A DNA stretch of 45,967 nucleotides, from NCBI GenBank assembly GCA_024698925.1, contig JAILQO010000071.1, positions 1 through 45,967 on the forward strand. Direction: 5' to 3'. The notes below the pieces were generated by a model that did no database searches, was not told where the DNA came from, and saw only the letters and a list, made by a program, of their open reading frames with translations. A program made the translations under genes and the position numbers. The stretch comes from Bacteroidaceae bacterium. GTDB taxonomy: Bacteria > Bacteroidota > Bacteroidia > Bacteroidales > Bacteroidaceae. This document shows positions 7,472 through 17,838 of this stretch, piece after piece; the first letter of the stretch is position 1; every line of letters begins with the position of its first letter.

Positions 7472-10400
7472 ATGAAACGACTAACCTCCCTCCTTTTCCT
7501 GTTCACATGTGTATGGCAACTTGTGTATGCCATAAATCCACCTACTTTCAGCACCGACGATATTGAACAATGGTACTTCATCAAGTTTCAACGCGATGGC
7601 GCTGTCCTTGCAGATATGGGCGAAGGCGCGAAACTACAGACGGCCACATTGGACAAAACCAACCCTGGGCACCTGTGGAAGCTGGTAGGCACGCTGGAAC
7701 AATGCGAGATTATCAGCCAGAACGGACGTCACATATACCACACTGGCAGCGGCAATGGCCTGCGGTTTGCAGCCTCATCGAGCGCCACTGGTAACATGAA
7801 GGTTGTAGCCACTACCAATACGAATTTCCCAGCCTCCTGGGAGCTTCAAGCCAACGATATCAGCGGCAAAAGCATGAACCAGTGGGGCGGCTCGGGAGCC
7901 GGACGTGAGCTGGGCGCATGGGATGCAGGCGACATCAATAATCCACTCGTATTCATCGATCCGGACGATCTGCCCGTTCTCGACTACTACACCGTCAACG
8001 GCGGCGAACGCCCCACAGACATCAGCCCCCTCAGCCTATGGTACAATTTCCCTGCCACGCTCTCAGGCGTCAGCAATCCGTGGATGGAATACGGCCTTCC
8101 CATCGGCAACGGCCAAGTAGGCGCCACACTACTAGGCGGTGTCCTGCAGGACGAGCTGGTGCTCAATGAGAAGACTCTGTATAACGGTGCTCCCACAGAC
8201 TGGGGCGAACACGGCAAGTATGTCTGTCTGGGCAAAATCCTCGTAGATGACCTCAGCGAGATGGCATCGAAAAAGGACAACACGAAGCCCATTAACGACT
8301 ACGTCCGCTATCTCGACATTGAGCAGGGTGTTGCCGGTGTACGCTTCAGCAATATGGCGGGCACGCACTTTACCCGTCAGTACATCGCTTCTGCACCTCA
8401 CAAGGTGATTGCTGCACACTATAAAGCCGAAGGCAACGAAGGACTCCACCTGCGTTTCGGCTACGCACCAGATGAATATATCGGTGCGACGGCTGTTACC
8501 TACAGCGGCAACAGCGGCACCTTTGGCGGCAAACTGAAAACCGTGAACTATAGTACTGAGTTGCGCGTAGTGAACAAGGGAGGTAGCGTAACTACGACGG
8601 AGGATGGTATTGAGGTTGACGGTGCCAGTGAAGTGACACTCTACATGACGGCTGCTACGACATTCGACGACAGCACGCCGGCTTTGACAAAAGGGACACG
8701 TGCGCAAGTGGCAACAGCCAATGCCGCCATCCTGGATGCCGCTGTTGCCGATGGATGGGACAAGGTCTATGCTGACCACGTGGCACAGTTCTCAGCACTC
8801 ATGGGACGCGTGAGCCTGCAATTAGGGAATGCAGCTAGTACACTCATGACCAACAAGTTGGTTGACTACTACGCTACTTCGACTAACCGTTCGAAGGCCG
8901 ACGGTCTGTTCCTTGAGCAGCTCTATTTCCAATATGGACGTTATCTCGAAATCAGCTGTAATAATATCCTTATCAATGCACCTGCCAACCTGCAGGGCAT
9001 CTGGAACAATGACTCGAACACTAACTTCTGGCACTGCGACATCCACACCGATGTCAATGTGCAGATGAACTATTGGCCAGCAGAGGTAACCAACCTCAGC
9101 GAGATGCACTTGCCGTTCCTGAATAACATCATCAGCCTCGCTGGTAACAATTATAACTTCCACACGCTGGCACAGCGCTACAAGAGCAATGCCCGTGGTT
9201 GGATGATTGCTACCGAAACGAATATCTTCGGTGGCACATCACAATGGGAAGCATTTAGGATCAAGACGTTGGCTGCATGGAACTGTTCACATCTCTGGCA
9301 GCACTATCGCTACACGCTTGACCGTGATTTCCTTCGTCGCGCATTGCCCGCCATGCTCCGTGCAGCTCAGTTCATCAAGGATATCAGTACACAGGCCACC
9401 GATGGGACTTACTATGTTGCCGATGAGTACTCGCCCGAGCATGGTCCTGCCGGACACTCCACAGCCTTTGCACAACAAAACACGGCAGAAGTCGTCCGTA
9501 GCGTCATTGAGGGCGCAGAAGCATTGGGTGATGACTCACCAATATCAGCCAGAGACCTGCAGGAAATGCGTGATTTCTGGGAGGTCCTCGACAACGGTCT
9601 GCACACCGAGAGCTATAACGGAAAGACATGCCTCAAAGAGTGGGCTGACCTCACGCTCAACTCACAGGGCGACGCTGCCGGTCATCGTCACCTGAGCCAT
9701 CTCATGGCACTCTATCCATACAACCAAGTCTCAGCCTATGCTACAGACACCCAAGGCAAACGTCTATATCAAGCAGCTGTCAACTCACTGCTTGTGCGTA
9801 ATGCCACAGATGTCACAGGATGGTCTGGCGGTTGGAAAGTCAATCTGTTTGCCCGTGCCCTCAAAGGTAAAGAGGCACGTGATGTGTTTGCGTTGATGCT
9901 CAAGCACAGCCAGAGCTATGTGATCGCCATGTCTGGCCAAGGTGGTTGTTACTACAACCTCTGGGATGCCCATTCGCCCTTCCAGATTGACGGTAACTTC
10001 GGCTATACGGCTGGTGTTGCAGAAATGCTACTCCAAAGCTACGATGGTAACATCCACCTCCTGCCGGCACTACCCAGTGCGTGGAGAAGCGGAAGCATCA
10101 AGGGACTCAAGGCTATCGGCGATTTCACCGTGGATCAGGAATGGGCAGATCGGAAATTCGTCAGCGCACGTATTGTGAATAATCAGGGACAGCCACTCAC
10201 CATCACCGTAGGCATCATGCCGACCAAGACGACGATTGCCGCCACTGTAAACGGAACGGAAGTAGAGGTGACCAAGAACAGCGATGGCAGTTACACCATC
10301 CCCACATCAACGGCTGGCGACGTGATTGAATTAACACCTGTACAGATTGATGCCATTGGCAACGTCCCTTCAACAAACAGACATACCACAAACCCTACTT

Positions 10401-10486
10401 ATGACCTCAGCGGACGTCGCGTCGCCGAGGTCTCTCACAGTGGCGTTTATATCAAAGCCGGAAAAAAAGTTGCTAAGGGTTTGTAG
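7472..10486 (+). CDS. GH95 alpha-L-fucosidase (or related alpha-L-galactosidase)
   Basis: 1004 residues, exported (signal peptide about 1–21, ending VYA). Residues about 25–165 form an added lectin-like domain ([14 protein letters not shown] … LWKLVG … WELQ) resembling a ricin-type beta-trefoil. The catalytic part starts [20 protein letters not shown] with [15 protein letters not shown] and LNEKTLYNG, the GH95 entry motif. By memory of the Bifidobacterium AfcA structure, the general acid corresponds to E656 in SPEHGP, the base-side Asp to D840 in [11 protein letters not shown], and one activating Asn to N529 in [11 protein letters not shown]; the other AfcA Asn position is D527 here. The inverting enzyme removes alpha-1,2-linked fucose from host glycans. 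The C-terminus [10 protein letters not shown]…[13 protein letters not shown] resembles a type IX secretion sorting tail. It overlaps the convergent MG2-like gene by 14 nt. Confidence 0.92.
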   Translation: MKRLTSLLFLFTCVWQLVYAINPPTFSTDDIEQWYFIKFQRDGAVLADMGEGAKLQTATLDKTNPGHLWKLVGTLEQCEIISQNGRHIYHTGSGNGLRFAASSSATGNMKVVATTNTNFPASWELQANDISGKSMNQWGGSGAGRELGAWDAGDINNPLVFIDPDDLPVLDYYTVNGGERPTDISPLSLWYNFPATLSGVSNPWMEYGLPIGNGQVGATLLGGVLQDELVLNEKTLYNGAPTDWGEHGKYVCLGKILVDDLSEMASKKDNTKPINDYVRYLDIEQGVAGVRFSNMAGTHFTRQYIASAPHKVIAAHYKAEGNEGLHLRFGYAPDEYIGATAVTYSGNSGTFGGKLKTVNYSTELRVVNKGGSVTTTEDGIEVDGASEVTLYMTAATTFDDSTPALTKGTRAQVATANAAILDAAVADGWDKVYADHVAQFSALMGRVSLQLGNAASTLMTNKLVDYYATSTNRSKADGLFLEQLYFQYGRYLEISCNNILINAPANLQGIWNNDSNTNFWHCDIHTDVNVQMNYWPAEVTNLSEMHLPFLNNIISLAGNNYNFHTLAQRYKSNARGWMIATETNIFGGTSQWEAFRIKTLAAWNCSHLWQHYRYTLDRDFLRRALPAMLRAAQFIKDISTQATDGTYYVADEYSPEHGPAGHSTAFAQQNTAEVVRSVIEGAEALGDDSPISARDLQEMRDFWEVLDNGLHTESYNGKTCLKEWADLTLNSQGDAAGHRHLSHLMALYPYNQVSAYATDTQGKRLYQAAVNSLLVRNATDVTGWSGGWKVNLFARALKGKEARDVFALMLKHSQSYVIAMSGQGGCYYNLWDAHSPFQIDGNFGYTAGVAEMLLQSYDGNIHLLPALPSAWRSGSIKGLKAIGDFTVDQEWADRKFVSARIVNNQGQPLTITVGIMPTKTTIAATVNGTEVEVTKNSDGSYTIPTSTAGDVIELTPVQIDAIGNVPSTNRHTTNPTYDLSGRRVAEVSHSGVYIKAGKKVAKGL

Positions 10487-13388
10487 GGGTACTTAAGAAC
10501 TTACCATCAGCGGTCTGCCCATTCGCCTCCACACTGAGACGGGTGGGCTGACTGTTATTATAAAACGTAACAAGCGCATACCCCGATTCGTTCAAAGGGA
10601 GATCAGGATTCCAGTAGAGGGTACGACGATAGTCCTTCTGACCAGCAGGAAGCGGGCGCTGCCGATAATTGGGATGGTAGAAGTCATCTGCTACGTTGAA
10701 GCCCTGCAGGACATAGCGACGGTCACGATAGACGGTCCGTTGTCCTTCGTCGGGAATCTGTTGGAGATTAATCGTAACGCGTTCTACGTTGTCCTCCGTA
10801 ACACGTGGATCGCCACCGTTGCGGGGAGTGTAATCGGTATGAATCCTTACGCTATCCAAATTGGTGAGCATGTTGTAACGGTCCACCTGCTTTGCGGTGA
10901 ATGAGAAGGAGAGGTCACGGCCATCATAGCGCGGCTCCAGAAGATAGGAGTTGGTCGTATTCATATCACCCAAATAGCACCGTGCAACACTATTGACAAA
11001 ATGTATCCGACCGCCGAAGCGCCCCGTCATCAGGCCTGCATCACAGGCTTCATTGAAAGCTGTATATGCATCCAGGACATAAGCGGGCTTGGACGAATTG
11101 AAACGACGAAGGCCTCCACGACGGGCACGAACGGTGAAACCTTGCATGTCCGTCTCAAACGTCTTGGGGTTGAATAATGACGTTTGTGGCAGATCCTCTG
11201 ATGCATTGCGATAGTGAGTCTGAGCAAAGTGATAAGGCTGAGTGAATCGCGGATAGAAAGGTTCTATCCGGACATAGTACTCTGCTGCGGCCTGTTCGTC
11301 CATAGCAATCCAATCATGGGGCTTGTCTGCCTTCCATTTTGTGGTGTCACTGGCAGAGAGATAGAACAGACAGCCCTCATAGAAATGAGGTGACGGTATC
11401 GTGAAGCGTCCGTTAAGTGTCTCTACATCCCCAATAACCGGAGTACTACCAGGCTGTACGAACTCAGCATGTACACGTACCTCCTTATTCAAAGGGTCAG
11501 AGGAGGCAAAACGACTCGTTGCTATCGTTGATCGCATCTGGTAGCTGCCAGCAGAACGACTGCTCTCGCGGGCATAGGTCTCTGCAATAATCGTAGCTAT
11601 GACTTCACCAAGCCCAACGCCGATGTACTCATCCTCCGTGGAGAGTCCATCCTCCGTTGGTTCCTGTAGCCCCTTGCGATATGCACGAGCGCTATCCAAA
11701 TCATCACGCATATTGACAATGGCTTTCTCCATCTGGAAAGGCGTCAGTGTATCCGTGAAAGATCGTACATCATCCTGCCAGAAGCCCTCGGTATAACGCA
11801 TGACCTGTCCACGCAGCATAGGGGTCTGGCTCTCTGCGGGCTGAGTAAGTTCAAAGGCTTTAGGAAGCGCCATTGTACGCCAATCAAAGCGGCGCCAGCC
11901 CTGTGTCAGCATCAATAAATCCAAAGCTCTGCGATGCACATCGTCATCAGCCTCAAAGAAATAGGCAGGATCCGGCACAAAGCCTTTAATCTCAGAAGAG
12001 AGAAGCATCTCTGTAAGAATCGTACCATTATCATAAGTGTAGTCCTGCGTACGAGCATCGCGCACGGCAAGAGAGATATGTGTCGAGGGCGCTTGAGGAC
12101 AAACAATGCCTAAGTTGACCTCCTCGCAAGGGGCATACTCTTTCTTCAAGCCTTCTACAGAGATCGCCGGCTGAAGAAGTGACGCATTGGAAACGAAGAA
12201 TAAACGGTCGGCCCACACACGGCCATCTGCATCAAAGACGGTAATCTGATTAACACCGATAGGCAAATCTGAATGAGCAATGGATAATGGACAATGGACA
12301 ATGCCTTGCTGGTTGCTTTTTGGGGACGCAGAATAATCATTGTCCATTGTCCACTGTCCATTTTCCATTTGTTTGGAGAGCACCACCCTGCCTTCATGCA
12401 TAATGGTCAATCCAAGGGGGCGGTCGGAAAGGATTCCTTGTGTTTGAACCGAGATGACGAACGCCTCATTCTGATGTGCGACATGCAAGGCAACGCCATC
12501 AGCCGTTGCTGCTGGTAGAGTAGCAGTCGCTGAACGGCCATCCGCTGCGGTGAAAGTAAGGGTATATGTTTTACCCGCCTCTGGTGTTAACATGAAACTG
12601 CCACGTCCACGATTCTCCGTCGTAACGCTTTCTACATCTTCGCCTTGCTCGTTTTTTACTTTGTGCTTCTCATGATTGACCGTTAACGTCACATTCCCCT
12701 CACAGGCCTCACCAGCCTCGGTAGCTGCCTCAAAGGCAATACAACAGGGAACGCCTGCCACTAGATTTCCACCTTCTGGGAAAAGTGAAAGTTGGAGAGA
12801 GGGCTCCTGAGCGCCATCCTTAAAATAACGGCGCATTGGGCGCGTTGTCATATCATGAAAGAACTCACCCGCTGTCTGCGGCTTGTCATAGACAGGAAAG
12901 ACACGACTATAGAGTTTATCATAATCGCGATAAAACTCCTTGGCCATCGTTTTATTATAGAACCATTCCTCCGCATAAGGGGTATGCGCTTTCTCCGTGA
13001 TGCCCCAGTTCAATTGCCAACGCGTGTAAGCCCGGAGTTCATAGAATCCACCGTAAAGTGTATCGTTCAAAACGAAATTCCCATGACCGCGTCCACCACG
13101 CATTTCCACTAACTGGCGCTCTACCAAGAAACCATCCTGATTCAAGAGTTCCACATAAAGGACGCGACTGACATTGCTTGGCAATTGTTTGTCGGTCCGA
13201 TACGTATAAGCGGCATACCATATCGTATCCCCCAAGAAATAGCTGGTGTTGTCCATGTGAACATACACTTTTTCCTGTGGAATGACGGTTCCAAAAAGTT
13301 GAAGACGATTGACGAGGCTGTCCAAGTCACTACCCAAAGTAGCCAAACAGGACATCAGCCATAAGGCGCAAGCGCAAATGTGTCTCAT
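10473..13388 (-). CDS. Large exported protein with MG2-like (alpha-2-macroglobulin type) beta domains
   Basis: 971 residues with a signal peptide (about 1–19). [20 protein letters not shown] (residues about 36–55) is the MG2-type opening found in alpha-2-macroglobulin-like and TonB-plug-associated Bacteroidetes proteins, followed by repeated beta-sandwich segments ([46 protein letters not shown]). I know no established function; it is probably periplasmic or outer-membrane linked. It is third in the glmM–sulfatase operon, 24 nt after the sulfatase. Residues about 340–371 are encoded by an inserted inverted repeat (12278–12369), giving [11 protein letters not shown] … [10 protein letters not shown], unlike the surrounding sequence. 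The frame stays open, so the protein is probably made with a variant loop. Confidence 0.7.
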   Translation of the reverse strand: MRHICACALWLMSCLATLGSDLDSLVNRLQLFGTVIPQEKVYVHMDNTSYFLGDTIWYAAYTYRTDKQLPSNVSRVLYVELLNQDGFLVERQLVEMRGGRGHGNFVLNDTLYGGFYELRAYTRWQLNWGITEKAHTPYAEEWFYNKTMAKEFYRDYDKLYSRVFPVYDKPQTAGEFFHDMTTRPMRRYFKDGAQEPSLQLSLFPEGGNLVAGVPCCIAFEAATEAGEACEGNVTLTVNHEKHKVKNEQGEDVESVTTENRGRGSFMLTPEAGKTYTLTFTAADGRSATATLPAATADGVALHVAHQNEAFVISVQTQGILSDRPLGLTIMHEGRVVLSKQMENGQWTMDNDYSASPKSNQQGIVHCPLSIAHSDLPIGVNQITVFDADGRVWADRLFFVSNASLLQPAISVEGLKKEYAPCEEVNLGIVCPQAPSTHISLAVRDARTQDYTYDNGTILTEMLLSSEIKGFVPDPAYFFEADDDVHRRALDLLMLTQGWRRFDWRTMALPKAFELTQPAESQTPMLRGQVMRYTEGFWQDDVRSFTDTLTPFQMEKAIVNMRDDLDSARAYRKGLQEPTEDGLSTEDEYIGVGLGEVIATIIAETYARESSRSAGSYQMRSTIATSRFASSDPLNKEVRVHAEFVQPGSTPVIGDVETLNGRFTIPSPHFYEGCLFYLSASDTTKWKADKPHDWIAMDEQAAAEYYVRIEPFYPRFTQPYHFAQTHYRNASEDLPQTSLFNPKTFETDMQGFTVRARRGGLRRFNSSKPAYVLDAYTAFNEACDAGLMTGRFGGRIHFVNSVARCYLGDMNTTNSYLLEPRYDGRDLSFSFTAKQVDRYNMLTNLDSVRIHTDYTPRNGGDPRVTEDNVERVTINLQQIPDEGQRTVYRDRRYVLQGFNVADDFYHPNYRQRPLPAGQKDYRRTLYWNPDLPLNESGYALVTFYNNSQPTRLSVEANGQTADGKFLSTPTNP
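12278..12369. repeat. Inverted repeat inserted in frame in the MG2-like gene
   Basis: TGGACAATGGACAATG (12288–12303) and CATTGTCCATTGTCCA (12339–12354) are perfect 16-bp complements around 35 nt. Both arms extend as imperfect ~10-nt units (GGATAATGGA; CTGTCCATTTTCCATT). The same units occur in intergenic DNA at 43436–43450. Here the element is translated as part of the MG2-like protein. Confidence 0.75.
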
Positions 13389-13412
13389 GTGATTGTGTCG
13401 GATAATTGTAAT

Positions 13413-15017
13413 TTAACGTTGTGGATCGTCATACTGAATCTGAAGTTCCTCGAGACGGCGGTGCAGCTGTTGCTGAAGTTTCTCCATGTCTGGCTGTCCA
13501 TAGAGATTGTGCATCTCATGCGGATCATCTTTCAAATCAAACAGCTCCCACGCATTCACATCGTGCCCATAGAAATGGATTAGTTTGTAACGATCTGTAC
13601 GTATTCCATAGTGGCGACGGACATCATGTTCGGCCGGATACTCGTAATAATGGTAGTAGATAGCATCGCGCCATTGGCGGATAGCCTGTTTGTCCTCCTT
13701 CGTAGCGGCTTTACCCTTGAGCAACGGGACTAACGACACGCCCTGAATATCGGCAGGAATCGGTGCCCCCGCAAGATCAAGGAACGTAGGTGCATAATCG
13801 ATATTCTGCACCATTTCATCGACGACGCCACGACGCTCAAAGCCCTTGGGCAGTCGCATGACAAGAGGCGTATTCAGACTTTCTTCGTACATGAAGCGTT
13901 TGTCAAACCATCCATGCTCGCCCATATAAAAGCCTTGGTCGGAGGTATAGACAACAAGGGTATTGTCCAATAAGCCTTTCTGCTCCAGATAGTCCAACAC
14001 GCGGCCGACCTCCTGGTCTAACGAGTGTACCACCTTGGCATAATCACGCATATAGCGCTGGTACTTCCATTCCAGAAGTTTGGCATCGCGACTGCCTGCT
14101 ACGCTGCTTTGAGACTGATGTGGAAGGAAATTGTAATCGGTTCCCCATTCTTCATAGAACCGGCGAGAAAGGGGAACGTAAAAATCGTCATATTGTTTCC
14201 GCTCACGCTTCGAGAGCCGTCCAATCATGTTCTGATAACTGGATGACAGACGCGTTTGAGGTGTTTCCTGCGGACTTACGAACATCTTAGTATCATAGAC
14301 GATGTCCATATCCTTGCCAATCTCCATCTCCGTCTTGGCGGCAGCTTCGCGTGTAGCGTAGTCATCATGGAATTCCGGCGGCAACGGGAAAGTCTTATCC
14401 TCGTAGAGCCGCAAGTCCTCCAAAGCGGGGAGCCAGGCACGATGGCAGGCCTTATGATGAATGAAGAGGGCAAAGGGTTTGGAGTGTTCCTGCTCCATCC
14501 ATTCGATGGCTTTGTCTGTGATGATACGGGTGACATAGCCACTGTCGGCTGAGCGTGTGCCATCCATATGAATAAACATAGGATTGTAGTAATCACCCTG
14601 TGCCGGCAGAATCTCCCAATAGTTAAAGCCCGTTGGGGTTGATACCAAATGCCACTTACCAATCAGGCAGGTCTCATAGCCGGCTTTCTGCAACAACTTC
14701 GGCATCGTCTGCTGCGAGCCGTCAAAGATGCCATGCTCGTTATTTGTGAACCCGTTCTTATGGCTATGTTTACCCGTTAACATGCAAGCTCGCGAAGGTC
14801 CCGATAGGGAGTTCGCCACGAAGCTATGGGAGAAACGGACCCCATCGCGTGCAATGCGATCCAGATTCGGAGTCTCCACATAACGGTTGTCATAGCACGA
14901 CATCATCTGCGCCGTGTGATCATCCGTCATGATATAGACGATGTTGGGGCGCAAAGCCTGCGCATTGGCTACCAACGCAGCCAATGACGCAGGAATAAGA
15001 ATGAGTTCTCTTCTCAT
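13413..15017 (-). CDS. S1-family sulfatase, serine-type
   Basis: 534 residues, signal peptide about 1–20. RPNIVYIMTDDHT supplies the calcium ligands D32 and D33. The maturation motif is S72-G-P-S-R76 (NSLSGPSRACMLTGKH), so Ser72, not Cys, must be converted to formylglycine by an anaerobic sulfatase-maturating enzyme, which is not in this window. GKWH (about 118–121) and YTSDQGFYMGEHGWFDKRF (about 350) complete the site. The overall pattern resembles N-acetylglucosamine-6-sulfatases and other host-glycan sulfatases, but the substrate is an inference. Its ATG follows the glmM stop directly (TAA-ATG), so it is translationally coupled to glmM. It probably removes sulfate capping mucin or glycosaminoglycan sugars. 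Confidence 0.92.
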   Translation of the reverse strand: MRRELILIPASLAALVANAQALRPNIVYIMTDDHTAQMMSCYDNRYVETPNLDRIARDGVRFSHSFVANSLSGPSRACMLTGKHSHKNGFTNNEHGIFDGSQQTMPKLLQKAGYETCLIGKWHLVSTPTGFNYWEILPAQGDYYNPMFIHMDGTRSADSGYVTRIITDKAIEWMEQEHSKPFALFIHHKACHRAWLPALEDLRLYEDKTFPLPPEFHDDYATREAAAKTEMEIGKDMDIVYDTKMFVSPQETPQTRLSSSYQNMIGRLSKRERKQYDDFYVPLSRRFYEEWGTDYNFLPHQSQSSVAGSRDAKLLEWKYQRYMRDYAKVVHSLDQEVGRVLDYLEQKGLLDNTLVVYTSDQGFYMGEHGWFDKRFMYEESLNTPLVMRLPKGFERRGVVDEMVQNIDYAPTFLDLAGAPIPADIQGVSLVPLLKGKAATKEDKQAIRQWRDAIYYHYYEYPAEHDVRRHYGIRTDRYKLIHFYGHDVNAWELFDLKDDPHEMHNLYGQPDMEKLQQQLHRRLEELQIQYDDPQR

Positions 15018-16406
15018 TTACTTGACCATGCTATACACCACGTCCATGATCTCCTTGCCGATAGCATCAGCAGCTTCCATTGTAGCAGCCTCGGAATAGA
15101 CGCGGATGATTGGTTCAGTGTTAGATTTGCGCAGGTGTACCCATTTGTCGGGGAAGTCAATCTTCACGCCATCAATGTCGTTCACTTCCTCGTTCTTATA
15201 GAGATCTTTCACCTTTGCCAAGATGGCATCCACATCAGTGTCAGGCGTGAGATCTATACGGTTCTTGGCAATACAATAGGGAGGATAGGTGGCGCGGAGT
15301 TCGCTTGTCTTCATGCCCTTTTTGGCCAGATAAGTCAGGATTAACGCAATGCCAACGAGCGCATCGCGGCCATAATGGGCAGCAGGATAAATGACGCCGC
15401 CATTACCCTCACCGCCGATGACTGCATTTGTGGCCTTCATCTTCGTGACGACATTCACCTCGCCAACAGCAGCAGCATTATACTCACAGCCATATTTACG
15501 GGTGACATCACGCAAAGCACGCGTACTGGAAAGATTAGAAACCGTATTGCCCGGCGTATGTTGCAGGATGTAGTCGGCCACAGTAACGAGTGTGTATTCC
15601 TCGCCATACATCGTGCCGTCCTCACAGAAGAGAGCCAGACGATCCACATCAGGATCTACGACGAAAGCGATGTCATAACCACCCTTTTGCATCAGCGCCT
15701 TAATGTCGCCGAGGTTCTTCTCAAGCGGTTCGGGATTATGCTGGAAATCACCAGTGGGCTCCCCATAGAGGCAAGTCACCGTCTTCACGCCAAGCTGATC
15801 CAATAATTTCGGAAGAATCACACCACCTACAGAGTTCACGGTGTCAAGAGCTACCCGGAAATTAGCTTTCTTAATAGCTTCGACGTCGACAAGAGCAAGA
15901 TCCTTGACCAAATCGATGTGCTTCTGATCATAGCTATTGTCCTCGCGATATTTGCCGAGATGATCCACATCCGCATACTCAAAGTCCTCAGCAGCAGCAA
16001 TGCGCAGCACCTCGGCGCCTTCGGCTGCATTCAGGAACTCGCCATCGGAATTGAGGAGCTTCAAGGCGTTCCACTGACGGGGATTATGGGAAGCGGTCAG
16101 GATGATACCACCACAAGCACCTTCCATCGTAACTGCCAGCTCTGTGGTCGGTGTAGTTGCAAGGCCAATGTTCACAACATCAAAGCCCATGCCCATGAGC
16201 GTACCACATACTACATTCTTCACCATCTCGCCAGAGATGCGAGCATCGCGACCTACAACAATCTTGTTACTGCCAATCTTGTCGGTTTTACGGATCAACG
16301 TAGCATACGCCGACACGAACTTAACGATGTCTAAAGGATTCAATGTGTCACCAGCACGGCCACCGATAGTGCCGCGGATACCAGAAATAGATTTAATGAG
16401 TGTCAT
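15018..16406 (-). CDS. glmM: Phosphoglucosamine mutase (phosphohexomutase family)
   Basis: 462 residues. ISGIRGTIGG at the start, the phosphoserine loop GIILTASHNPRQWN (Ser106), metal ligands DPDVDR (D251, D253, D255), sugar loop GGEGNGG (about 331–337) and C-terminal phosphate loop RKSNTEPIIR. This is the full four-domain alpha-D-phosphohexomutase plan and matches the Bacteroidetes GlmM type. It interconverts glucosamine-6-P and glucosamine-1-P for UDP-GlcNAc synthesis; phosphoglucomutase or phosphomannomutase activity is the alternative, since GEGNG differs from the classic GEQSGH-like loop. First gene of an operon with the sulfatase, divergent from nahK across 198 nt. Confidence 0.85.
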   Translation of the reverse strand: MTLIKSISGIRGTIGGRAGDTLNPLDIVKFVSAYATLIRKTDKIGSNKIVVGRDARISGEMVKNVVCGTLMGMGFDVVNIGLATTPTTELAVTMEGACGGIILTASHNPRQWNALKLLNSDGEFLNAAEGAEVLRIAAAEDFEYADVDHLGKYREDNSYDQKHIDLVKDLALVDVEAIKKANFRVALDTVNSVGGVILPKLLDQLGVKTVTCLYGEPTGDFQHNPEPLEKNLGDIKALMQKGGYDIAFVVDPDVDRLALFCEDGTMYGEEYTLVTVADYILQHTPGNTVSNLSSTRALRDVTRKYGCEYNAAAVGEVNVVTKMKATNAVIGGEGNGGVIYPAAHYGRDALVGIALILTYLAKKGMKTSELRATYPPYCIAKNRIDLTPDTDVDAILAKVKDLYKNEEVNDIDGVKIDFPDKWVHLRKSNTEPIIRVYSEAATMEAADAIGKEIMDVVYSMVK

Positions 16407-16478
16407 ATTCTTGTTAGTTTAATGTGTTTTTTGATAGAATACCTTCAAGTTTTAAGGCGTATATCGCTGTTTTCGCTG

Positions 16479-16511
16479 CAAAGATAGGGAATATTTGCGC
16501 GTAAATGCAAA
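16479..16511 (-). promoter_or_regulatory. Promoter of the glmM–sulfatase operon
   Basis: On the minus strand TTTG (16511–16508), 21 nt, TATCTTTG (16486–16479). Both boxes match the Bacteroidetes consensus. The leader to the glmM ATG (16406) is about 70 nt. Confidence 0.7.
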
Positions 16512-16539
16512 AAAAAAGAAAAAACTTTATGGTTTCAAC

Positions 16540-16568
16540 TTGTAACAAGTAACTTTTTCCTATCTTTG
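16540..16568 (+). promoter_or_regulatory. Promoter of nahK
   Basis: TTG (16540–16542), 18 nt, TATCTTTG (16561–16568). The −7 box is exact; the spacer is slightly short. Because the box contains the TTG at 16566, that codon cannot be the translation start of nahK; the ATG at 16605 is. Confidence 0.6.
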
Positions 16569-16604
16569 TCCCATAAAAGTCCAATTTTAATAACTAACTT
16601 CCTT

Positions 16605-17693
16605 ATGAACGAAAGACTTCTAGCAATCGTTGACCAGTTTGCCATCCGTGGCACGGTCGCTGAAATCAAGCCCCTCGGCGAGGGACTCATTAATGACACA
16701 CTGCTTGTAAAAACGGCACAAACCGAAGCTCCCAATTACGTCCTGCAAAGGGTAAACACCAATGTCTTTCCCGACGTGGATATGTTGATGAACAATATCC
16801 GCGCCGTGACGGGCCACATCCGGCAAAAGCTACAGGCGGCAGGCGAGACGGACATTGACCGCAAAGTTCTCACTTTTGTTCCTTTGAAGAATGATCCCGG
16901 AAAGCTTTACACCACGGTGGATGGTGAGCCTTGGCGTCTCATGGTTTTCATCAACGATGCCATCACCAAACAGGCTGTAAACCCAGAATCCAGCGAAGCT
17001 GCCGGCGAGGCCTTTGGACGCTTTCAGGCCATGCTGGCAGACATTCCAGTTCCGTTAGGCGAAACCATCAAGGACTTTCATAATATGGAGTTTCGCATCC
17101 AGCAACTCAAAGACGTTATCGCAGCCGATCCTGCAGGCCGTGTAAAGAGCGTACAACCCATCATCGACGAATTGATGAGTTATGCAGAGGAGATGACACT
17201 CGCCGAACGTCTTGGACGCGAAGGGAAACTGCCCAAACGCATTTGCCACTGCGACACGAAGGTCAATAATATGATGTTTGACAAGAACGATCAAGTGCTC
17301 TGCGTCATCGACCTGGATACGGTGATGCCCAACTTCATCTTCTCGGATTACGGCGATTTCCTCCGTACCGCAGCCAACTTCACGGCGGAAGACGATCCAG
17401 ATCTCACCAAGGTCGGTTTCAACATGGAAATCTTCAAGGCTTTCACGCGAGGCTACCTGCGCTCAGCTAAGAGCTTCCTCACGCCTTTGGAGAAAGAACT
17501 GCTTCCTTATGCCGCCACTCTCTTCCCATACATGCAGGCTGTACGTTTCCTGTGGGACTACCTCAGCGGCGATAAATATTGGAAATGTAAGTACCCCGAG
17601 CACAACCTGGATCGCGTCAAAAATCAGCTCACACTTTTTAAGAGCGCATACGCCTTGAAGGAAGAAATGGCACAGTTTATAGCCCAGCAATAA
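16605..17693 (+). CDS. nahK: N-acetylhexosamine 1-kinase-like sugar kinase
   Basis: 362 residues from ATG 16605; an upstream TTG in frame lies inside the promoter. The sequence parallels remembered Bifidobacterium NahK along its length: FAIRGTVAEIKPLGEGLIND at the start, YVLQRVNTNVFPDVDMLMNN, WRLMVFINDA, the catalytic loop CHCDTKVNNMMFD (base D217), the metal motif VIDLDTVMP (D236, D238), FSDYGDFLRTAANF, and KYPEHNLDRVKNQ near the end. NahK phosphorylates GlcNAc or GalNAc at C1 using ATP, feeding UDP-HexNAc synthesis without passing through the 6-phosphate. It is often annotated generically as a phosphotransferase (APH fold). Divergent from glmM and close to the fucosidase and sulfatase, it fits salvage of sugars freed from host glycans. 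Confidence 0.82.
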   Translation: MNERLLAIVDQFAIRGTVAEIKPLGEGLINDTLLVKTAQTEAPNYVLQRVNTNVFPDVDMLMNNIRAVTGHIRQKLQAAGETDIDRKVLTFVPLKNDPGKLYTTVDGEPWRLMVFINDAITKQAVNPESSEAAGEAFGRFQAMLADIPVPLGETIKDFHNMEFRIQQLKDVIAADPAGRVKSVQPIIDELMSYAEEMTLAERLGREGKLPKRICHCDTKVNNMMFDKNDQVLCVIDLDTVMPNFIFSDYGDFLRTAANFTAEDDPDLTKVGFNMEIFKAFTRGYLRSAKSFLTPLEKELLPYAATLFPYMQAVRFLWDYLSGDKYWKCKYPEHNLDRVKNQLTLFKSAYALKEEMAQFIAQQ

Positions 17694-17720
17694 GGCCCGA
17701 AAGTACATTTTGACCAATCA

Positions 17721-17755
17721 AAGCGGGAAAAGCATAAGTCTTTTTCCGCTTTTTT
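17721..17755 (+). terminator. Terminator after nahK
   Basis: AAGCGGGAAAAG (17721–17732) pairs fully (one G·U) with CTTTTTCCGCTT (17740–17751) around a 7-nt loop, ending in six Ts (17750–17755). It separates nahK from nhaA. Confidence 0.85.
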
Positions 17756-17791
17756 AATGGTTCAACGTGAACACCTTATAGAAAAAAAACG

Positions 17792-17799
17792 TACCTTTG
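17792..17799 (+). promoter_or_regulatory. −7 box of nhaA
   Basis: TACCTTTG, an exact match, 39 nt before the nhaA ATG. No clear −33 TTTG is seen at the usual distance. Confidence 0.5.
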
Positions 17800-17838
17800 C
17801 AGCCGAAAAGAAACAAAAACTAAACTTACAAAAATAAT

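Noticed and set aside
16566..16604. TTG start for nahK giving 13 more residues
   Set aside because: The TTG lies within the −7 promoter box (16561–16568) and cannot be in the mRNA; the ATG at 16605 aligns with the start of NahK.
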